This document shows, in pieces, positions 25,566 to 33,631 of a stretch of DNA of 38,809 nt; positions within the stretch are counted from its first letter, which is position 1, and every line of letters starts with the position of its first letter. Position numbers and translations under genes: made by a program. Source of the DNA: Streptosporangiales bacterium (GTDB lineage: Bacteria; Actinomycetota; Actinomycetes; Streptosporangiales; WHST01); assembly GCA_009379825.1 (NCBI GenBank), contig WHTA01000056.1, positions 1 to 38,809 on the forward strand. Reading direction: 5' to 3'. The notes under the pieces are model-generated. The model saw only the letters and a list, made by a program, of their open reading frames with translations, was not told the DNA's origin and made no database searches.

Positions 25566-26471
25566 CCCGCGGTCACCGGTCGCGCTCCCTCGCCGTACCT
25601 GCGGGCGGTGTCGCGGAACGCGGCGAGCCTGGAAGAGCGCGCGAGGTCGGTCGACCTGGCCGGCGCCCGCGACGCCTCCACCGCGGATGACGGCACGATG
25701 CCCTTCGCCGCCGCCGCCGCGAGCACGGCAGGCAGCAGTGCCTGGACCGCGGCCGCGTAGCCCCTGGCCGAAGGGTGGTAACGGTCCGGCCCGAACATCC
25801 CGGCCGGGTCCGCGTTGAACGCCGGGGCGAGCTCGCCGAGCGCGGCGACGTGGGCACCCGCCCCGACGGCCCCCGTTCCTGGCGGGCCGCGTAGCTCGTG
25901 CTCACCTTCGCGGCGAGGCCCCGCAGCGGCTGCCAGATCGGCTCCACCGTGCCGACGTCGGGACAGGTGCCGACGACGACCTGGCTGCCGGCTCCGCGCA
26001 GCCGCTCCACCGCACCGGCGAGCAGCTCCGGACCGTGCGCCAGCCAGCGCTGGTGCGTGACGTCGTTCGCACCGACGATCAGCAGGCCGATGTCCGGCGG
26101 CTGGCCGGCCGCGAGACCGGCGTCGAGCTGCCCGGCCAGGTCCGTCGACCGCGCACTCACTTCGCGACGTTCGCCACGTCGACCGGCCGGTGCGCCCGCC
26201 GCGCCAGCTCGGTCGCGACCCCGGCGGCTATCGTCTCCTCCCGCTGCACGCCGTACCCGGCGGCGAGCGAGTCGCCGGCGACCAGCAGCCGCACCGGCGC
26301 GCCCCGCCCCTTGCCGTACCTCCCGTCGGTGTGCGGCGGCTGGGCGGTGGGGCGCCCGATCACCTGCCGCGCCCGCCACGCCTCGAACCCGAGCAACACG
26401 CCGAAGCCCACGCCGGTGACCGCCGCCCCGCCCAGCCCGTAGGCGAAACCCCTGGCGCTGCCAGCCGGCAC
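25469..26471 (-). pseudogene. SGNH/GDSL hydrolase, frameshifted twice
   Basis: Three frames together give one SGNH-family esterase/lipase. The first (GTG 26471, GGAGGG 5 nt upstream) encodes a single membrane helix (GLGGAAVTGVGFGVLLGFEAW) and the nucleophile block VAGDSLAAGYG, then stops at 26157. The second carries block III (LLIVGANDVTHQ, residues GxND) and continues to about 25872. The third supplies the catalytic DxxH (DRYHPSARGYAAAV). Breaks near 26160 and in a C5 run at 25870-25874 each fit one missing base. The last frame runs to 25469, overlapping the methyltransferase tail on the other strand, so the true 3' end is uncertain. Either two indel errors or a decayed gene. Confidence 0.7.
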
Positions 26472-26484
26472 CCGCACCCTCCGT

Positions 26485-26913
26485 TCAGTACCGCTGCTCG
26501 ACGAACTCCGCGACGGCGGCCACGCACGACTCCACGGGGTGAGTGTCGAGGAGCCGGTCGAGCAGCGCATGGTCGACGTCGACCTGCTGCCGCACGAGGT
26601 CGTCCCGCAGCTGCGCGGCCCCGCCCATCGCGGTGGCCACCGGCTCGGGCAGCACGCCGCGCACACCGAGCAGCTCGAAGGCGGCACCGTCGTCCGCCGG
26701 CGGCCCCCACTGCTCGACGGCGCAGAGGTGCTGTGCCACGTCGGCACACGACCCGACCGCCGTGACGAACGCGTAGCTCACCCCGCGCAGCCAGATCGGG
26801 TCGCTGCGGCGCTCCTTGGCTGCCCCCGCCTCCTCGCGCAGCAGCGCGATGTCGTGCGTGACGCTACGCAGCCGCCACAGCACCCGGATCTCGTCGATCG
26901 GCTCGCCAGGCAC
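26485..26913 (-). CDS. HepT-like (DUF86) HEPN protein with degenerate active site
   Basis: A 142-residue helical protein of the DUF86/HepT family, the HEPN RNase toxin half of type VII toxin-antitoxin pairs. Family segments are WLRGVSYAFVTAVGSCADVAQHLCA, WGPPADDGAAFELLG and the active-site helix. There the usual R-x4-H-x-Y (RNVLVHEY in relatives) reads RDDLVRQQ (R103 to Q110): the catalytic His is Arg and the AMPylated Tyr is Gln. No nucleotidyltransferase (MntA-type) partner is beside it. RNase activity is therefore doubtful. GTG 26913 is 4 nt after the marR stop with a weak ribosome site; it overlaps nothing and is followed by the SGNH gene 13 nt later. Confidence 0.75.
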   Translation of the reverse strand: MPGEPIDEIRVLWRLRSVTHDIALLREEAGAAKERRSDPIWLRGVSYAFVTAVGSCADVAQHLCAVEQWGPPADDGAAFELLGVRGVLPEPVATAMGGAAQLRDDLVRQQVDVDHALLDRLLDTHPVESCVAAVAEFVEQRY

Positions 26914-26917
26914 GGCG

Positions 26918-27361
26918 TCAGTGATCGTCCGGTGCAGCGGCGACCACTCGGGTCAGCGCGTCGGCCAGGTGGGCGCGGTCGGCGGCCGAGAGGTCGGCGG
27001 CGAGCTCGTCCAGCCGCGCGGCGACCGAGGCGTGCGCCCGGTCGGCGAGCCGGCTGCCCTCGTCGGTCAGCTGCACCCGGCAGGCGCGCCGGTCGTCCTC
27101 GTCCCTGGCCCGCGCCACCAATCCGCGGCGCTGCACCCGGTCGACGAGCCCGGTGACGCTCGACTTCTCCAGGTGGAGCAGCCGGCAGAGCTCGGACATG
27201 CCGAGCGGCCGCTCGGTCAGCAGGCAGAGCAGCTGCGCATGCTGCGGTGTCATGTCGTGCCGCCTGCTGGCGTCGGCGAACACGTGCTGGACGAGGTGCG
27301 TCAGCCGTACCAACGCATCCGCCAGCTGCGCCGGGGACCGCACCGGCGTGGACGTGGTCAT
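26918..27361 (-). CDS. MarR-family transcriptional regulator
   Basis: A 147-residue dimeric winged-helix regulator. The core reads TPQHAQLLCLLTERPLGMSELCRLLHLEKSSVTGLVDRVQRRGLVARARDEDDRRACRVQLTDEG, with the recognition helix around KSSVTGLVDR and the wing DEDDRRA. No cysteine of the OhrR redox type is in the N-terminal part. ATG 27361 has GGGAGG upstream. It is divergent from the F420-enzyme genes across a region with several TAGTT/AACTA half-sites and likely represses both directions until a small molecule binds. Confidence 0.92.
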   Translation of the reverse strand: MTTSTPVRSPAQLADALVRLTHLVQHVFADASRRHDMTPQHAQLLCLLTERPLGMSELCRLLHLEKSSVTGLVDRVQRRGLVARARDEDDRRACRVQLTDEGSRLADRAHASVAARLDELAADLSAADRAHLADALTRVVAAAPDDH

Positions 27362-27385
27362 GGCAGCACCTCCCGCGCAGAAGTC

Positions 27386-27436
27386 TAGTTGACGGTCGTT
27401 CGTGACGCGAACTATTTTAGTTGGTATTGCGAACTA
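27386..27436. promoter_or_regulatory. MarR-type operator array
   Basis: Half-sites alternate: TAGTT at 27386, AACTA at 27410, TAGTT at 27418, AACTA at 27432. They form TAGTTGGTATTGCGAACTA (27418-27436) and AACTATTTTAGTT (27410-27422). GCGAACTA recurs at 27407 and 27429, 22 bp apart, two helical turns. This is the intergenic region between marR and the PPOX gene. Confidence 0.65.
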
Positions 27437-27458
27437 CATCGGAGGGACAGGGTTCCTG

Positions 27459-27860
27459 ATGGACGTGTTCACCGCCGCCGAGCTCGAGTACCTGCGCGGC
27501 AACCAGCTGCTCGCACGGCTGGCCACCGTCGGGCGCGACGGCATGCCGCACCTGTCCCCCGTCGGCTGGTCGCTGCGGCCGGACGGCCGCACCATAGAGA
27601 TCGGCGGCCACAACTTCGGCGGCTCGAAGAAGTTCCGCGATGTGCAGCGCACCGGCCTGGCCGCGCTCGTCGTCGACGACGTGCTGCCGCCGTGGCGGCC
27701 GCGCGGCGTGGAGATCCGCGGCCGCGCCGAGGCGGTCAGCGGCGGGCGCGTCGTCATCCGCATCCACCCGCAGCGGATCGTCAGCTGGGGCCTCACCCCG
27801 GCCGACACCGTCGAGGCCAGCTACCACGCCCGCGACGTCGAGGAGACCACCAATGCCTGA
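27459..27860 (+). CDS. PPOX-class (split beta-barrel) F420/FMN oxidoreductase
   Basis: A 133-residue protein of the pyridoxamine-5'-phosphate-oxidase-like split-barrel family. LRGNQLLARLATVGRDGMPHLSPVGW is the typical first strand pair and cofactor region, and IEIGGHNFGGSKKFRDVQ is consistent with F420-binding members. It would reduce an unknown substrate using F420H2 or FMN. ATG 27459 is preceded by GGAGGG, though about 13 nt away. Its last 8 bases overlap the next gene's start, so it is coupled to the LLM enzyme. First gene downstream of the MarR operator. Confidence 0.8.
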   Translation: MDVFTAAELEYLRGNQLLARLATVGRDGMPHLSPVGWSLRPDGRTIEIGGHNFGGSKKFRDVQRTGLAALVVDDVLPPWRPRGVEIRGRAEAVSGGRVVIRIHPQRIVSWGLTPADTVEASYHARDVEETTNA

Positions 27861-28707
27861 CTACGGACACGACCTGCGCTTCGGCATCAACCTGGTGCCC
27901 GCGGCGGCGGACCCAGGCCGCACCGCTGCGCTCGCCCAGCTCGCCGAGCGCAGCGGCGCCGACCTGGTCACGTTCCAGGACCACCCGTACCAGCCCGCGT
28001 ACCTCGACACCTGGACGCTGCTGAGCTACCTCGCCGCCGCCACCGACACCGTGCACCTGGCCGGCAACGTGCACCCGGTGCCGCTGCGCCAGCCCGCGGT
28101 GCTCGCGCGCAGTGCCGCCAGCCTGGACCTGCTCAGCGGCGGCCGGTTCGAGCTCGGCCTCGGCACCGGCGCGTTCTGGGACGCGATCGAGGCGATGGGC
28201 GGGCCGCGCCGCTCCCCCGGCGAGGCGATCGAGGCGCTCGACGAGGCCGTCCAGATCATCCGCGCCAGCTGGGACACCGACAGCCGCGGCAGCGTGCGCG
28301 TCGACGGCAAGCACTACCGGATGCACGGCGCGAAGCGCGGCCCGCGGCCGGCACACGACATCGGCATCTGGCTCGGCGCGTACCGGCCGCGGATGCTGCG
28401 CCTGACCGGGCGACTGGCCGACGGCTGGCTGCCGTCGCTGCCGTACCTCGAGCACCCGGACCGGCTGGCGGACGGCAACGCCGTCATCGACGAGGCCGCC
28501 GCGGCTGCCGGGCGGGAGCCGCGGGACGTCCTGCGACTGCTCAACCTCGGCGACGAGCTGGCGCCCGAGCAGCTCGCGGACCTGGCGCTGCTCTACGGCA
28601 CGAGCACGTTCCTGTTGCTCACCGACGACGAGACGGCCGTCCGTAGGTTCGCGGGTGACACCGCGGCCAGGGTCAGGGAGCTGGTCGCCAAAGAGCGCTC
28701 CGGTTAA
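27853..28707 (+). CDS. LLM-class F420-dependent oxidoreductase
   Basis: A 284-residue TIM-barrel luciferase-like monooxygenase-family enzyme. Typical strings: RFGINLVPAA, AERSGADLVTFQDHPY, LAGNVHPVPLRQPAVLARSAASLDLLSGGRFELGLGTGAFWDAIEAMGG and IWLGAYRPRMLRLTGRLADGWLPSL. This form (no flavin clamp, short length) is common among F420-dependent reductases and dehydrogenases. The exact reaction is unknown. ATG 27853 overlaps the PPOX gene by 8 nt. With two F420-type enzymes in a row, a hydride transfer on one compound class is likely. Confidence 0.85.
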   Translation: MPDYGHDLRFGINLVPAAADPGRTAALAQLAERSGADLVTFQDHPYQPAYLDTWTLLSYLAAATDTVHLAGNVHPVPLRQPAVLARSAASLDLLSGGRFELGLGTGAFWDAIEAMGGPRRSPGEAIEALDEAVQIIRASWDTDSRGSVRVDGKHYRMHGAKRGPRPAHDIGIWLGAYRPRMLRLTGRLADGWLPSLPYLEHPDRLADGNAVIDEAAAAAGREPRDVLRLLNLGDELAPEQLADLALLYGTSTFLLLTDDETAVRRFAGDTAARVRELVAKERSG

Positions 28708-28742
28708 GGTCGACCGGAGAATCCTTCGAAGGGACGGGCCGG

Positions 28743-29780
28743 ATGCAGCCGTGGTCGGCGCAGTGGGCGGGCACGCTCCACGAGCACGTCGTCAGCAGCG
28801 ACGTGCTGCGCAGCAACCCGCTCGGCGACCCGCACGAACGGCCGCTGTGGGTGTACACGCCACCCGGCTACGCGGACCGGCCCGACCGGCACTACCCGAG
28901 CGTCTACGTGCTCCAGGGCTACACCGGGTTCCTCACCTCGTGGACCAACCGCAAGGCGTTCCGCAAGCCGTTCCCCGAACTGGTCGACGAGCTGTTCGCC
29001 GACGGCGACACACCGCCGGTGGTCGTCGTCTACGTGGACGCGTGGACCGCGTACGGCGGCAGCCAGTTCGTCGACTCCCCAGGCACCGGCAGGTACCACA
29101 CGTACCTCTGCGACGAGATCGTGCCTTACATCGACGTGCACTACCGCACCCTGGACGCCGCGACGCACCGCGGCATCATGGGCAAGTCGTCCGGCGGCTT
29201 CGGCGCCATGATCACGCCGATGCTGCGCCCTGACCTGTTCGGCGGCCTCGCCACGCACGCAGGCGACGCGCTGTACGAGTACCTCTACCTGCCCGAGTTC
29301 TCCAGGTGCGTGCGGCTGCTGCGTGACTACGACGGCGACATCGACCGGTGGTGGAAGGACTTCAACCAGCGGGTCGCGTTCACCAAGGACGGCGACGAGA
29401 CACTGCTGATGACCCTCGGGTGCACCGCGGCGTTCTCCGCAGGCGCGGACGGCCGACCGCAGTTGCCGTTCCACCCCCGCACCGGCGTGCTCGACCAGGA
29501 GCTGTGGCAGCGCTGGCTCGACTGGGACCCGGTGCGCATGGTGCCGCGGTACGCGGAGGCGCTGCGCTCGCTCCGCGCGTTCTGGGTCGACGGCGGCACC
29601 GAGGACGAGTGGAACCTCGACATCGGCGCCGAGGCGTTCCGGCAGGCGCTGCTCGACATCGGCGTCCCCGACGACCGCATCGCCTTCGAGCTGTTCGACG
29701 CCGGCCACGGCGGCATCGAGTACCGCTACCCGCTCTCCCTGCGCCACCTCGCCAACGCACTGTCACCGAAAGGGTCTTGA
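28743..29780 (+). CDS. Alpha/beta-hydrolase esterase (esterase D-like)
   Basis: A 345-residue cytoplasmic hydrolase. The nucleophile elbow GKSSG (S149) sits after HRGIMGKSSGGFGAM; D/H of the triad are plausibly in the C-terminal DDRIAFELFDAGHGGIEYRYP. YPSVYVLQGYTG gives the oxyanion region. It resembles Esterase_phd/feruloyl-esterase-type proteins and would cleave a carboxylic ester; the substrate is unknown. ATG 28743 is 35 nt after the LLM gene with GAAGGGAC upstream. Its TGA overlaps the next ATG by one base (TGATG), so it is coupled to the nitrilase-type gene. Confidence 0.8.
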   Translation: MQPWSAQWAGTLHEHVVSSDVLRSNPLGDPHERPLWVYTPPGYADRPDRHYPSVYVLQGYTGFLTSWTNRKAFRKPFPELVDELFADGDTPPVVVVYVDAWTAYGGSQFVDSPGTGRYHTYLCDEIVPYIDVHYRTLDAATHRGIMGKSSGGFGAMITPMLRPDLFGGLATHAGDALYEYLYLPEFSRCVRLLRDYDGDIDRWWKDFNQRVAFTKDGDETLLMTLGCTAAFSAGADGRPQLPFHPRTGVLDQELWQRWLDWDPVRMVPRYAEALRSLRAFWVDGGTEDEWNLDIGAEAFRQALLDIGVPDDRIAFELFDAGHGGIEYRYPLSLRHLANALSPKGS

Positions 29781-30610
29781 TGAGTACCAGCCAGACGAAG
29801 GTCGCCGTCATGCAGTTCGCCGCCGGCTCCGACAAGGACGAGAACCTCGCGACGGTCCAGCGGCTGTTCGACCAGCTGCGCACGACCCTCGGCTCCGACT
29901 CGGCGCCGGCCATGGTCGTGCTGCCCGAGGCGGCGATGCGCGAGTTCGGCCCCGCAGGTGACCAGCTGGCACCGCACGCCGAGCCGCTCGACGGCCCGTT
30001 CGTCCAGGAGCTCGCCAAGCTCGCCAAGGACCACGCCACGACCGTCGTCGCAGGGGTGTTCGAGAGCGGCGACGGCGACCGCGTCTACAACACGCTGGTC
30101 GCGCTCGACCCGGCCGGCGACCTGGTCGGCGCGTACCGCAAAGTGCACCTGTACGACGCGTTCGCGTTCCGCGAGTCCGACCGGCTGATCGCCGGCACCG
30201 AGGAGCCACCGGTGCTGACCGGTGTGCTGCCCGGGCTGACCGTAGGGCTCCAGACCTGCTACGACCTGAGGTTCCCCGAGACGAGCCGGTCGCTCATCGA
30301 CCGCGGCACCGACGTCATCGTGCTGCCCGCCGCCTGGGTGCGCGGCCCGCTGAAGGAGGACCACTGGGCCACGCTGGTGAAGGCACGCGCAATCGAGAAC
30401 ACCTCGTACGTGGTGGCGTCCGGGCAGTGCGGACAGGTGTGCGCGGGCAACAGCATGGTGGTCGACCCGCACGGCGTCACCGTCGGCTCGCTGGGCGAGC
30501 AGGAGGGCGTGTTCACCGCACTCCTCGACCCGGCGCGTATCGCGGAGGTACGTAAGGTCAACCCGTCGCTGACCAACAGGCGCTATCCGGTGACGACCCT
30601 GGGCGGTTGA
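29780..30610 (+). CDS. Carbon-nitrogen hydrolase (Nit/omega-amidase-like)
   Basis: A 276-residue nitrilase-superfamily enzyme with the complete Glu-Lys-Cys triad: E50 (VVLPEAA), K121 (AYRKVHLYD) and C160 (QTCYDLRFPE). The layout is like the Nit1/Nit2 or ramA-type amidases that cleave a carboxamide to acid and ammonia. It directly follows the esterase (one-base overlap), so the pair could deacylate and deamidate the same compound. It is probably the last gene of the MarR-linked operon. True substrate unknown. Confidence 0.85.
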   Translation: MSTSQTKVAVMQFAAGSDKDENLATVQRLFDQLRTTLGSDSAPAMVVLPEAAMREFGPAGDQLAPHAEPLDGPFVQELAKLAKDHATTVVAGVFESGDGDRVYNTLVALDPAGDLVGAYRKVHLYDAFAFRESDRLIAGTEEPPVLTGVLPGLTVGLQTCYDLRFPETSRSLIDRGTDVIVLPAAWVRGPLKEDHWATLVKARAIENTSYVVASGQCGQVCAGNSMVVDPHGVTVGSLGEQEGVFTALLDPARIAEVRKVNPSLTNRRYPVTTLGG

Positions 30611-30650
30611 CCGCGTTCCGCGGCCACGGCCCGGGCCGTCGTCGCACCTC

Positions 30651-30679
30651 TTGTAGACCTCGCCACGGGGGCGTAGCGT
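30651..30679 (+). promoter_or_regulatory. Candidate fdhA promoter
   Basis: TTGTAG (30651-30656) and TAGCGT (30674-30679) are 17 nt apart, in the 160-nt gap before fdhA. This suggests its transcription can start separately from the upstream operon. Confidence 0.4.
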
Positions 30680-30770
30680 CGCCTGCAGGCCGACGGTCGA
30701 GCACCCGTTGGCGTCTCGTCCGTCGCGCCGATTCGAGCACGACGCGCTCCATCGGCGAAGCGAGGCGACC

Positions 30771-31991
30771 ATGGCGAGCAACAAGGCAGTGCAGTACGTC
30801 AGTCCGGGCAATGTCGAGGTACAGGCCATCGACTACCCGACCTTCCAGCTGAGCGACGGGCCGGGCGTCAACCCGGCCAACGTCGGGCGGCAGGTGCACC
30901 ACGGTGCCATCCTCAAAGTGGTGGCCACCAACATCTGCGGCTCCGACCAGCACATGGTGCGCGGCCGCACCACCGCGCCAGCCGGGCTCGTGCTCGGGCA
31001 CGAGATCACCGGCGAGGTCGTCGAGACCGGCCGCGACGTCGAGTTCATCAAGACCGGCGACCTGTGCTCGGTGCCGTTCAACATCGCATGCGGCCGCTGC
31101 CGCAACTGCAAGGAACGGCACACCGGCGTGTGCCTGAACGTGAACCCGGAACGCCCCGGCTCGGCGTACGGGTACGTGGACATGGGCGGCTGGGTCGGCG
31201 GCCAGGCCGAGTACGTGCTCGTGCCGTACGCGGACTGGAACCTGCTGGCGTTCCCCGACAAGGACCAGGCGATGGAGAAGATCCTCGACCTGACCATGCT
31301 CTCGGACATCTTCCCCACCGGGTACCACGGCTGCTACTCGGCGGGCGTCACCACCGGGTCCACGGTGTACGTCGCGGGCGCGGGGCCGGTCGGGCTGGCG
31401 GCGGCGCACTCGGCGCAGCTGCTGGGCGCGGCCGTGGTGGTCGTCGGTGACATGAACACCCAGCGGCTGGAGCAGGCCCGCAGCTTCGGCTGCGAGACGG
31501 TCGACCTGTCCGCCGACGCCTCGCTGCCGGACCAGCTCGAGCAGGTCCTCGGCGTCCCCGAGGTCGACGCCGCGGTGGACGCCGTCGGCTTCGAGGCGCG
31601 CGGCCACGGCCAGGACGCCGCGCACGAGGCACCGGCGACGGTGCTGAACTCGGTGATGGAGGTCACCAAGGCCGCGGGGCAGCTCGGCATCCCCGGCCTG
31701 TACGTGACCGGCGACCCAGGCGGCGTCGACGATGCGGCGAAGGTCGGCAGCCTGTCCGTCCGGATCGGCCTCGGCTGGGCGAAGTCGCACTCGTTCACCA
31801 CCGGCCAGTGCCCGGTGATGAAGTACCACCGCGGCCTGATGATGTCGATCCTGCACGGCAAGGCACAGATCGCCAAGGCGGTGAACGCCACCGTGCTCCC
31901 GCTCGACCAGGCCCCGCGCGGCTACCAGGAGTTCGACAAGGGCGCGGCGAACAAGTACGTCCTCGACCCGCACGGCCTGATCGCCGCCTGA
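30771..31991 (+). CDS. fdhA: Glutathione-independent formaldehyde dehydrogenase
   Basis: A 406-residue zinc- and NAD-dependent medium-chain dehydrogenase that oxidises formaldehyde without glutathione (a dismutase activity occurs in close relatives). Catalytic zinc ligands C56 (NICGSDQHM) and H77 E78 (GHE), structural-zinc cysteines C107, C110, C113 and C121, and the Rossmann GAGPVG are all present. The insert GSAYGYVDMGGWVGGQAEYV and the LSDIFPTGYHG string are diagnostic of FdhA. ATG 30771 has GAGG 6 nt upstream. Placed after the F420/esterase/amidase genes it could remove formaldehyde released by demethylation, an inference. Confidence 0.9.
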   Translation: MASNKAVQYVSPGNVEVQAIDYPTFQLSDGPGVNPANVGRQVHHGAILKVVATNICGSDQHMVRGRTTAPAGLVLGHEITGEVVETGRDVEFIKTGDLCSVPFNIACGRCRNCKERHTGVCLNVNPERPGSAYGYVDMGGWVGGQAEYVLVPYADWNLLAFPDKDQAMEKILDLTMLSDIFPTGYHGCYSAGVTTGSTVYVAGAGPVGLAAAHSAQLLGAAVVVVGDMNTQRLEQARSFGCETVDLSADASLPDQLEQVLGVPEVDAAVDAVGFEARGHGQDAAHEAPATVLNSVMEVTKAAGQLGIPGLYVTGDPGGVDDAAKVGSLSVRIGLGWAKSHSFTTGQCPVMKYHRGLMMSILHGKAQIAKAVNATVLPLDQAPRGYQEFDKGAANKYVLDPHGLIAA

Positions 31992-32010
31992 CCGTACGGT
32001 CCAAGGCGCT

Positions 32011-32041
32011 GCCGGCGTCCCGCGGTCTACGGGGCGCCGGC
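32011..32041. terminator. Hairpin between convergent fdhA and the 69-aa gene
   Basis: GCCGGCG (32011-32017) pairs with CGCCGGC (32035-32041), with a possible inner CCC/GGG. It serves the 3' ends of both convergent genes. Confidence 0.5.
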
Positions 32042-32047
32042 TACGCG

Positions 32048-32257
32048 TCAGGCCTGCAGGGACATCGGCCCGTACACCTCGCGGCCGTCCTCGAGGAGGG
32101 TGACCTGTTGCACGCCCTGCTCGAGGAGGTCGCGCCAGTTCTCGCCCAGCCAGGTCTCGGCGTCGGACTGCGAGGGGAAGCGCTCGACGACGTCCGAGCC
32201 GTCGCCGAGTTTCGTGACGGCGCCGGTCTCGTCTTCGTACCGCCATTGCCAGGACAT
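32048..32257 (-). CDS. Small conserved-type protein, leaderless
   Basis: A 69-residue acidic protein rich in Trp, Glu and Asp (MSWQWRYEDETGAV ... ETWLGENWRDLLEQGVQQVTLLEDG). It looks like a compact alpha/beta domain with no membrane segment, of unknown function. ATG 32257 is favoured: TACCCT, a TANNNT -10, precedes it by exactly 6 nt on the minus strand and there is no ribosome-binding sequence, so the mRNA is probably leaderless. A longer in-frame reading upstream would cross the start region of the divergent secreted gene and is not supported. Confidence 0.7.
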   Translation of the reverse strand: MSWQWRYEDETGAVTKLGDGSDVVERFPSQSDAETWLGENWRDLLEQGVQQVTLLEDGREVYGPMSLQA

Positions 32258-32361
32258 CCGGAAAGGGTAACGAACCTGCCGACCGCTCGCGCCGCTGTCC
32301 GCCCGGGCTGCTTGGATAACCCTGGCAACACGCTGTCGGGCAGCACGAGCGAAAGGGAGCA

Positions 32362-33618
32362 ATGTCGCGCATCGGCCAGTTTCGGTTGCGGAGTCTGACG
32401 GTGGCTCGCGGAGCGCTGGTGACGGCGGTCGCTCTGCCCGTCCTGCTCGCGGGTACACCCGCGTACGCAGCCGACGACGGTGGGCTCTACGGCAGCCAGG
32501 ACCCCGGCTTCGACGGCACCTTCAGGCAGAGCCTCGCCATCCTGGCGCTCCAGTCCGCGGGCGAGCCGGTTCCGCCGCGGGCCATCGAGTGGCTGGCCGA
32601 CCAGCAGTGCGCCGACGGCGGGTGGGCCCCGTACCGCGCCGACACGACCACCAAGTGTGCGGCGAAGAAGGAGGACAGTAACTCCACCGCGCTGGCCGTG
32701 CAGGCGCTGGCCGGCGTCGGCGGGTTCTCCGCCGAGGTCGACCAGGGCCTCGGCTGGCTGCGCGACCAGCAGAACGAGGACGGCGGCGTCGGGTACGACC
32801 CCGGCGGCGCGACCGACGCGAACTCCACGGCGCTGTTCGTCCAGGCGCTCGCGGCCGCCGAGGTCGACCCGACCGGCGAGACCGTGGCAGAGAACTCACC
32901 GGTCGACGCGCTGCTCGACCTGCAGCTGGGGTGCGACGCACCGCGGCGTACCCGCGGCGCGTTCGCGTACCAGGCGGCCAAGGGCGGCGGCGAGGAGCCG
33001 GCGGCCAACGACATCGCCACGGTCGCCGCGCTGTTCGCGCTCAGCGGGCAGGTGCACCCGGTGACCGAGCCGGGCAGCGGCGAACCGCAGCCGCTGTCGT
33101 GCGGCTCGGCCGTGGCCGACCCTGAGGTGCCGGACGCGGCCGCGGCCGCCGCCGACTACCTCGGCGGCGTGCTGGCGAGCAACTCCGACACGGTGCCCGC
33201 CCTGCAGGGCGACGGCCCGGACCTGGGTACCACGGCGAGCGCCGTGGTGGCGCTCAGCGCGTTCGGCGCGGCGGACGAGTCCGAGCAGGCGATGGCGGCG
33301 CTGACCAAGAAGGCGAGCAGGTACGCGAAGGGTCCGGACGGCGAGGACGCGCCGGCCAGCCTCGCCAACCTGGTACTTGCCGCCTCGGCCGCGGGCACCG
33401 ACCCCACGGACGTCGCCGGCGACGCCGTGACCAGGCTCGCGGAGACCGGGCCCGAGGCGCCACAGACCACCGTGGCGCCGAAGAAGCGGGCGACCGAGGA
33501 GCGGGAGACGACTCCGGCGACGAGCGGCAGCTGGACCGCCGCCGTGGTGATCGGCGCCGTGGTGGCGCTCGGCGTGCTCGTCCTGCTCCGCCGACGCGGG
33601 GAGCAGGGCGATCAGTAG
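32362..33618 (+). CDS. Secreted, membrane-anchored alpha/alpha-toroid protein (squalene-cyclase/prenyltransferase repeats)
   Basis: A 418-residue protein with an N-terminal signal (residues 1-36, cleaved after AYA) and a C-terminal anchor (about 388-408, AAVVIGAVVALGVLVLL, then RRR). Between them lie repeats of the terpene-cyclase/prenyltransferase alpha-toroid type: AIEWLADQQCADGGWAPYR, GLGWLRDQQNEDGGVGYDP and STALFVQALAAAEV recur. No DxDD or Zn motif of an active cyclase/transferase is seen. It is displayed outside the cell, so ligand or polymer binding is more likely than cyclisation. ATG 32362 follows AAAGGGAG. It forms a pair with the next gene. Confidence 0.82.
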   Translation: MSRIGQFRLRSLTVARGALVTAVALPVLLAGTPAYAADDGGLYGSQDPGFDGTFRQSLAILALQSAGEPVPPRAIEWLADQQCADGGWAPYRADTTTKCAAKKEDSNSTALAVQALAGVGGFSAEVDQGLGWLRDQQNEDGGVGYDPGGATDANSTALFVQALAAAEVDPTGETVAENSPVDALLDLQLGCDAPRRTRGAFAYQAAKGGGEEPAANDIATVAALFALSGQVHPVTEPGSGEPQPLSCGSAVADPEVPDAAAAAADYLGGVLASNSDTVPALQGDGPDLGTTASAVVALSAFGAADESEQAMAALTKKASRYAKGPDGEDAPASLANLVLAASAAGTDPTDVAGDAVTRLAETGPEAPQTTVAPKKRATEERETTPATSGSWTAAVVIGAVVALGVLVLLRRRGEQGDQ

Positions 33619-33631
33619 GTTCCTCCGCGGG

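Noticed and set aside
26485-26913. Active type VII toxin
   Set aside because: The catalytic His and Tyr are replaced and no nucleotidyltransferase partner is adjacent, so a working toxin-antitoxin pair is not claimed.
30626-30639. 14-bp palindrome ACGGCCCGGGCCGT as a terminator
   Set aside because: It has no loop and GC-only composition makes such a palindrome fairly common here; left unassigned.
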